NCBI GenBank assembly: GCA_001275005.1
Contig: JWZX01003189.1
Location: 1 to 19,212, forward strand
Length of the DNA stretch: 19,212 nucleotides
Direction of reading: 5' to 3'
Source: Chrysochromulina tobinii
Taxonomy: Eukaryota; Haptophyta; Prymnesiales; Chrysochromulinaceae
Within the stretch, counting starts at the first letter, position 1; every line of letters starts with the position of its first letter. Shown here piece by piece: positions 16,914 to 19,212 of the stretch. The translations under genes were made by a program, and so were the position numbers. Under the pieces are notes generated by a model. It made no database searches, had not been told where the DNA came from, and saw only the letters and a program-made list of their open reading frames with translations.

Positions 16914-18168
16914 TCAGTTCGTCTGCTCGTCAGGAATACACCGAAACAAAGGGCTTCGTCCTCCAGACGAAACCCCGGTATCAAGGCTAAAGGGGGCTCG
17001 TCCCCTGCTGCTCCGGGTTTCGTCCGCTGCTGCACCTACGGAGCGCCTGCCATCGGCGCCGCAATCGCCGCCATCGGTGCTGCAAGCCTCGGACCGAACT
17101 TCTATCTGGGCGTCCCTCAGTGTACGCCACAAGGCGGCTGCCCGGTCGTCGCTCAGAAATGCCAGCAGCTCCACCTCCTCCCGGACCGGAGTGACGGCCT
17201 TCGCCGCCGCGATGAAGACTTTAAGCTCTTCACACGACCCCTCGCTCTGAGCAGTCGATTCTGCAGTTGACCGCACGTCGAACGCGGCCTTTACTTGACT
17301 CCGAAAGCTGATCTCAGCCAGCTGCCGCTCATAGTTCACACGCTCCTTTTCACACTGCAGCTGCTCGTTACGTGTCTGCAACTGCTGCATCTCACGCTCG
17401 CGCTCCTTTGCCGCAGCCTTCTCGCGCTGACGATGACTGAAGCCCTCCCGCGCGCCTCGATTGAGCGTATAGCCCACCGCGTCACCGAAGAGAGCAGACC
17501 CTGTTAGCAAAGAGACTTCATGAGGAAGGGCCATCTCTAGCGACAAGTAGCAGCCAGTACCAGCCATCAAAATAGCGAGGCGTGCCCATAGCGGGAAGGC
17601 CATGACGTGTGTGGCGAGCATGATGACCGTTGATCCGAAAGCCATGAACCCGAATACTGCCGGCGTCATCACCACACATGGTGAGGCCATTTCAAAGCCC
17701 TCCGACTCGCGCAAGCAAGACTGAAGATCCCATTGCGCCATCATTGAGAACATGAGGCCCCCGAACACAATGTTTGCCACTCCGACCCGCACCACCACTT
17801 TGTGCTCCAGCTTCGGGTGCCCCAAGCGCCCGATGACCAAGTTTGAGGCGAAGCCAACGCTCGACATGAAGCTGGCATGGCAGGCGCAACGCAGGGACAC
17901 ACAGCAGACCTTGAGTGAGTCTGGCAGGCGAGGCAGGGCGCTATCGCGGAGGTGCGTGCGAAACTTACAAAATAAGCCTCATTTGCCATGTGATCTGCTC
18001 GACGTTCCACCGAAGGGCGATCGAAATCACTAAAAACGTACAGCACCCCAATGTACCGATCCCTTGAGACATGAGCTGCTCTTGAGCAAAGATATTCTCG
18101 ACGTCGGAATCCTTGAACGTAAGCGTGAGTGGAGAGAACTCGAAGGTCTTCGCGTCATCTACGTCCAT
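16914..18168 (-). CDS. Multi-pass membrane protein with cytoplasmic coiled coil (sensor-like), two exons
   Basis: Exon 1 runs 18168-17969 from ATG, giving MDVDDAKTFEFSPLTLTFKD and a first hydrophobic segment (GTLGCCTFLVISIAL). The donor ttt|gtaagt at 17968 is a perfect consensus; the acceptor ccag at 17872 resumes SSVGFASNLVIG in frame (phase 2, intron 97 bp). Exon 2 ends at TGA 16914-16916; spliced length is 385 residues. About six membrane segments follow one another (including VRVGVANIVFGGLMF, TPAVFGFMAFGSTVIMLA, LAILMAGTGCYLSLEM, LLTGSALFGDAVGYTL). Next comes a charged coiled coil (QREKAAAKEREREMQQLQ, CEKERVNYERQLAE) and a Ser/Gly/Asp-rich tail. The layout recalls six-pass protist signalling proteins such as adenylyl cyclases, but no cyclase, kinase or PAS domain is present. 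Function unknown. Confidence 0.7.
17872..17968 (-). other. GT-AG intron of the multi-pass membrane protein gene
   Basis: The 97-bp intron has a gtaagt donor and a ccatgccag acceptor on the coding strand. Without splicing the first exon stops at once, because the donor's taa falls in frame. Splicing restores one continuous frame across two hydrophobic segments. No tandem repeats are inside it. Confidence 0.8.
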
Positions 18169-19212
18169 AGGTGCACGCAGCTAGCACTGCGTCGCACCTC
18201 CCCGCGGGAGTCGTTCGGCTGAGAGGCGCGGGGATTCCGTCGTTCTCGACAAATGCGCTGTCGTGGTGTGAAGTAAACTTGAACTTTTGAACTCGACCAG
18301 TCGACCACCGCAAATTTGGGGATGGTCGATGAACTCGATGTGCGGGTGTCAGTGGCGGAGATACGTTACCCGTAATCATGGTGCTTCACTTGCTTCAACA
18401 CCTAGGAATTCTGTTTCATCAAAATCTGGAAGCACGAGCCGAGGATAACTACCCGAATACCCCGACCGCCCCGACCGCCCCGTTTCGGCGAGTGTAACAA
18501 AAACAAATCACACAAAAAATCGAAAACGCCTATCATAAGTAATTCCTACGTTGTGCGGGCGAGGAGTGAACTTATTTTTTTCCCGCCCATTCACAGCCCC
18601 TGCAGCGTTAACGCAATTGACTGTGCTGCGTGACGCCCAAAGTTACGCAGCTGTGAACTCAACGTGAAGGTGCCAGGTCACAGGGACGGTCTCCACCATG
18701 GAACCAGATCGGGGGGATACGGTAGGGATACGGAGCATAGCCCTGGGTATGGGATCTCTCCGCCGTTTGGGGGGATGGGGCTCCCTTGTGGGGCTCCCCA
18801 GGGGAAAGCCTCATAGGCACCCTGTGGGAAAACGGGATGAGCTTGTATGCTGCTCACGCGGTATGGGCACCAGAGGAAACTTACAGTCTTCCCCCCCCAT
18901 TAAGAAAATGTAATGTTCTTCCCCACCCCCGTTGGAACACCGGGAGGGAAGCCTCTGAGATTAACCGCCCGCGTGAAAATAGCGCGCGCGCGACCCGATA
19001 GGTTTTGGCCGGCGGACCCTTTTTTTGCGTGTCCGTGTGTCTGTCTGTCTGTCTGTCTGTCCGTCGGCCAGTCTGTCGTCCCAAATTTGGAGTCAACAGC
19101 CTACCGGTTTGAGAGAAAAGAGGTCGTCCGAGTTCCACCTTATCCATTTTGCTCGTCTGCCTCGCGGAGCCTCGCGCGCCCAGTTCTCGACAAAGTAGAC
19201 CCGTGGTCGAGC
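18169..19212. other. Intergenic region, no gene seen
   Basis: The left part is probably the promoter and 5' UTR of the multi-pass membrane gene. It contains a ccccgaccg repeat near 18460-18483, A-rich stretches (acaaaaacaaatcacacaaa) near 18500, and a G-rich block at about 18705-18815 with several G runs and a ggggctccc direct repeat near 18777-18802, which could fold into hairpins or quadruplexes. Open frames near 18698-19001 and 18881-19147 have no domain content. Confidence 0.5.
19039..19060 (+). repeat. (GTCT)n microsatellite
   Basis: Five and a half copies of the 4-bp unit gtct, in a gene-free stretch near the right edge of the window. Confidence 0.95.

Noticed and set aside
18698-19147. 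Short overlapping frames near the right edge
   Set aside because: Low-complexity translations of G-rich and microsatellite DNA, with no motifs.

Overview
The window looks like GC-rich nuclear DNA from a unicellular eukaryote, most likely a microalga; I favour a haptophyte-like or related protist, but the sequence does not prove the lineage. The reasons are spliceosomal introns of about 97-130 bp with GT...AG ends, typical eukaryotic proteins (ISWI chromatin remodeller, ALY/REF-like mRNA export factor, Sec14-like lipid carrier with EF-hands, U-box/armadillo protein), long single-exon genes, and many short tandem repeats inside or beside introns. There is no operon logic, and no rRNA, CRISPR array or recognisable transposase or reverse transcriptase.

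Layout, left to right. 1-2050: a Pro/Ala/Ser-rich orphan reading frame on the + strand (first ATG at 423), converging on a large - strand gene (2051-4720). That gene's product has two EF-hand-like/p25-alpha-like modules of the type common in flagellar proteins. 4721-5204: a divergent intergenic region with a TATA-like element. 5205-7616 (+): an 803-residue protein joining two canonical EF-hands, an amphipathic Ala/Gly/Val repeat region, one membrane segment and a CRAL-TRIO (Sec14) domain. 7698-8475 (+): remains of an armadillo-repeat/U-box gene with an intron full of 11-bp repeats and a frame break in the U-box. 8535-8754: a 33-bp minisatellite. 9379-13035 (-): an ISWI-type SNF2 ATPase whose N-terminus carries an HMG box; two introns can be placed exactly, and three small frame breaks interrupt it. 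13774-14598 (-): an ALY/REF-like RRM protein with an unfamiliar C-terminal domain and a 7-bp tandem array between the two. 15861-16229 (-): a small membrane protein. 16914-18168 (-): a two-exon, roughly six-pass membrane protein with a coiled coil. 18169-19212: no gene seen.

The genes do not form one pathway. Two themes stand out. First, tandem repeats of 7, 10 and 11 bp sit in introns or probable introns of three neighbouring genes. One of these introns begins with a near-copy of the start of its own downstream exon, a signature of intron birth by duplication. Second, small frame breaks interrupt otherwise well-conserved domains, pointing to indel errors in the assembly or to real gene decay.
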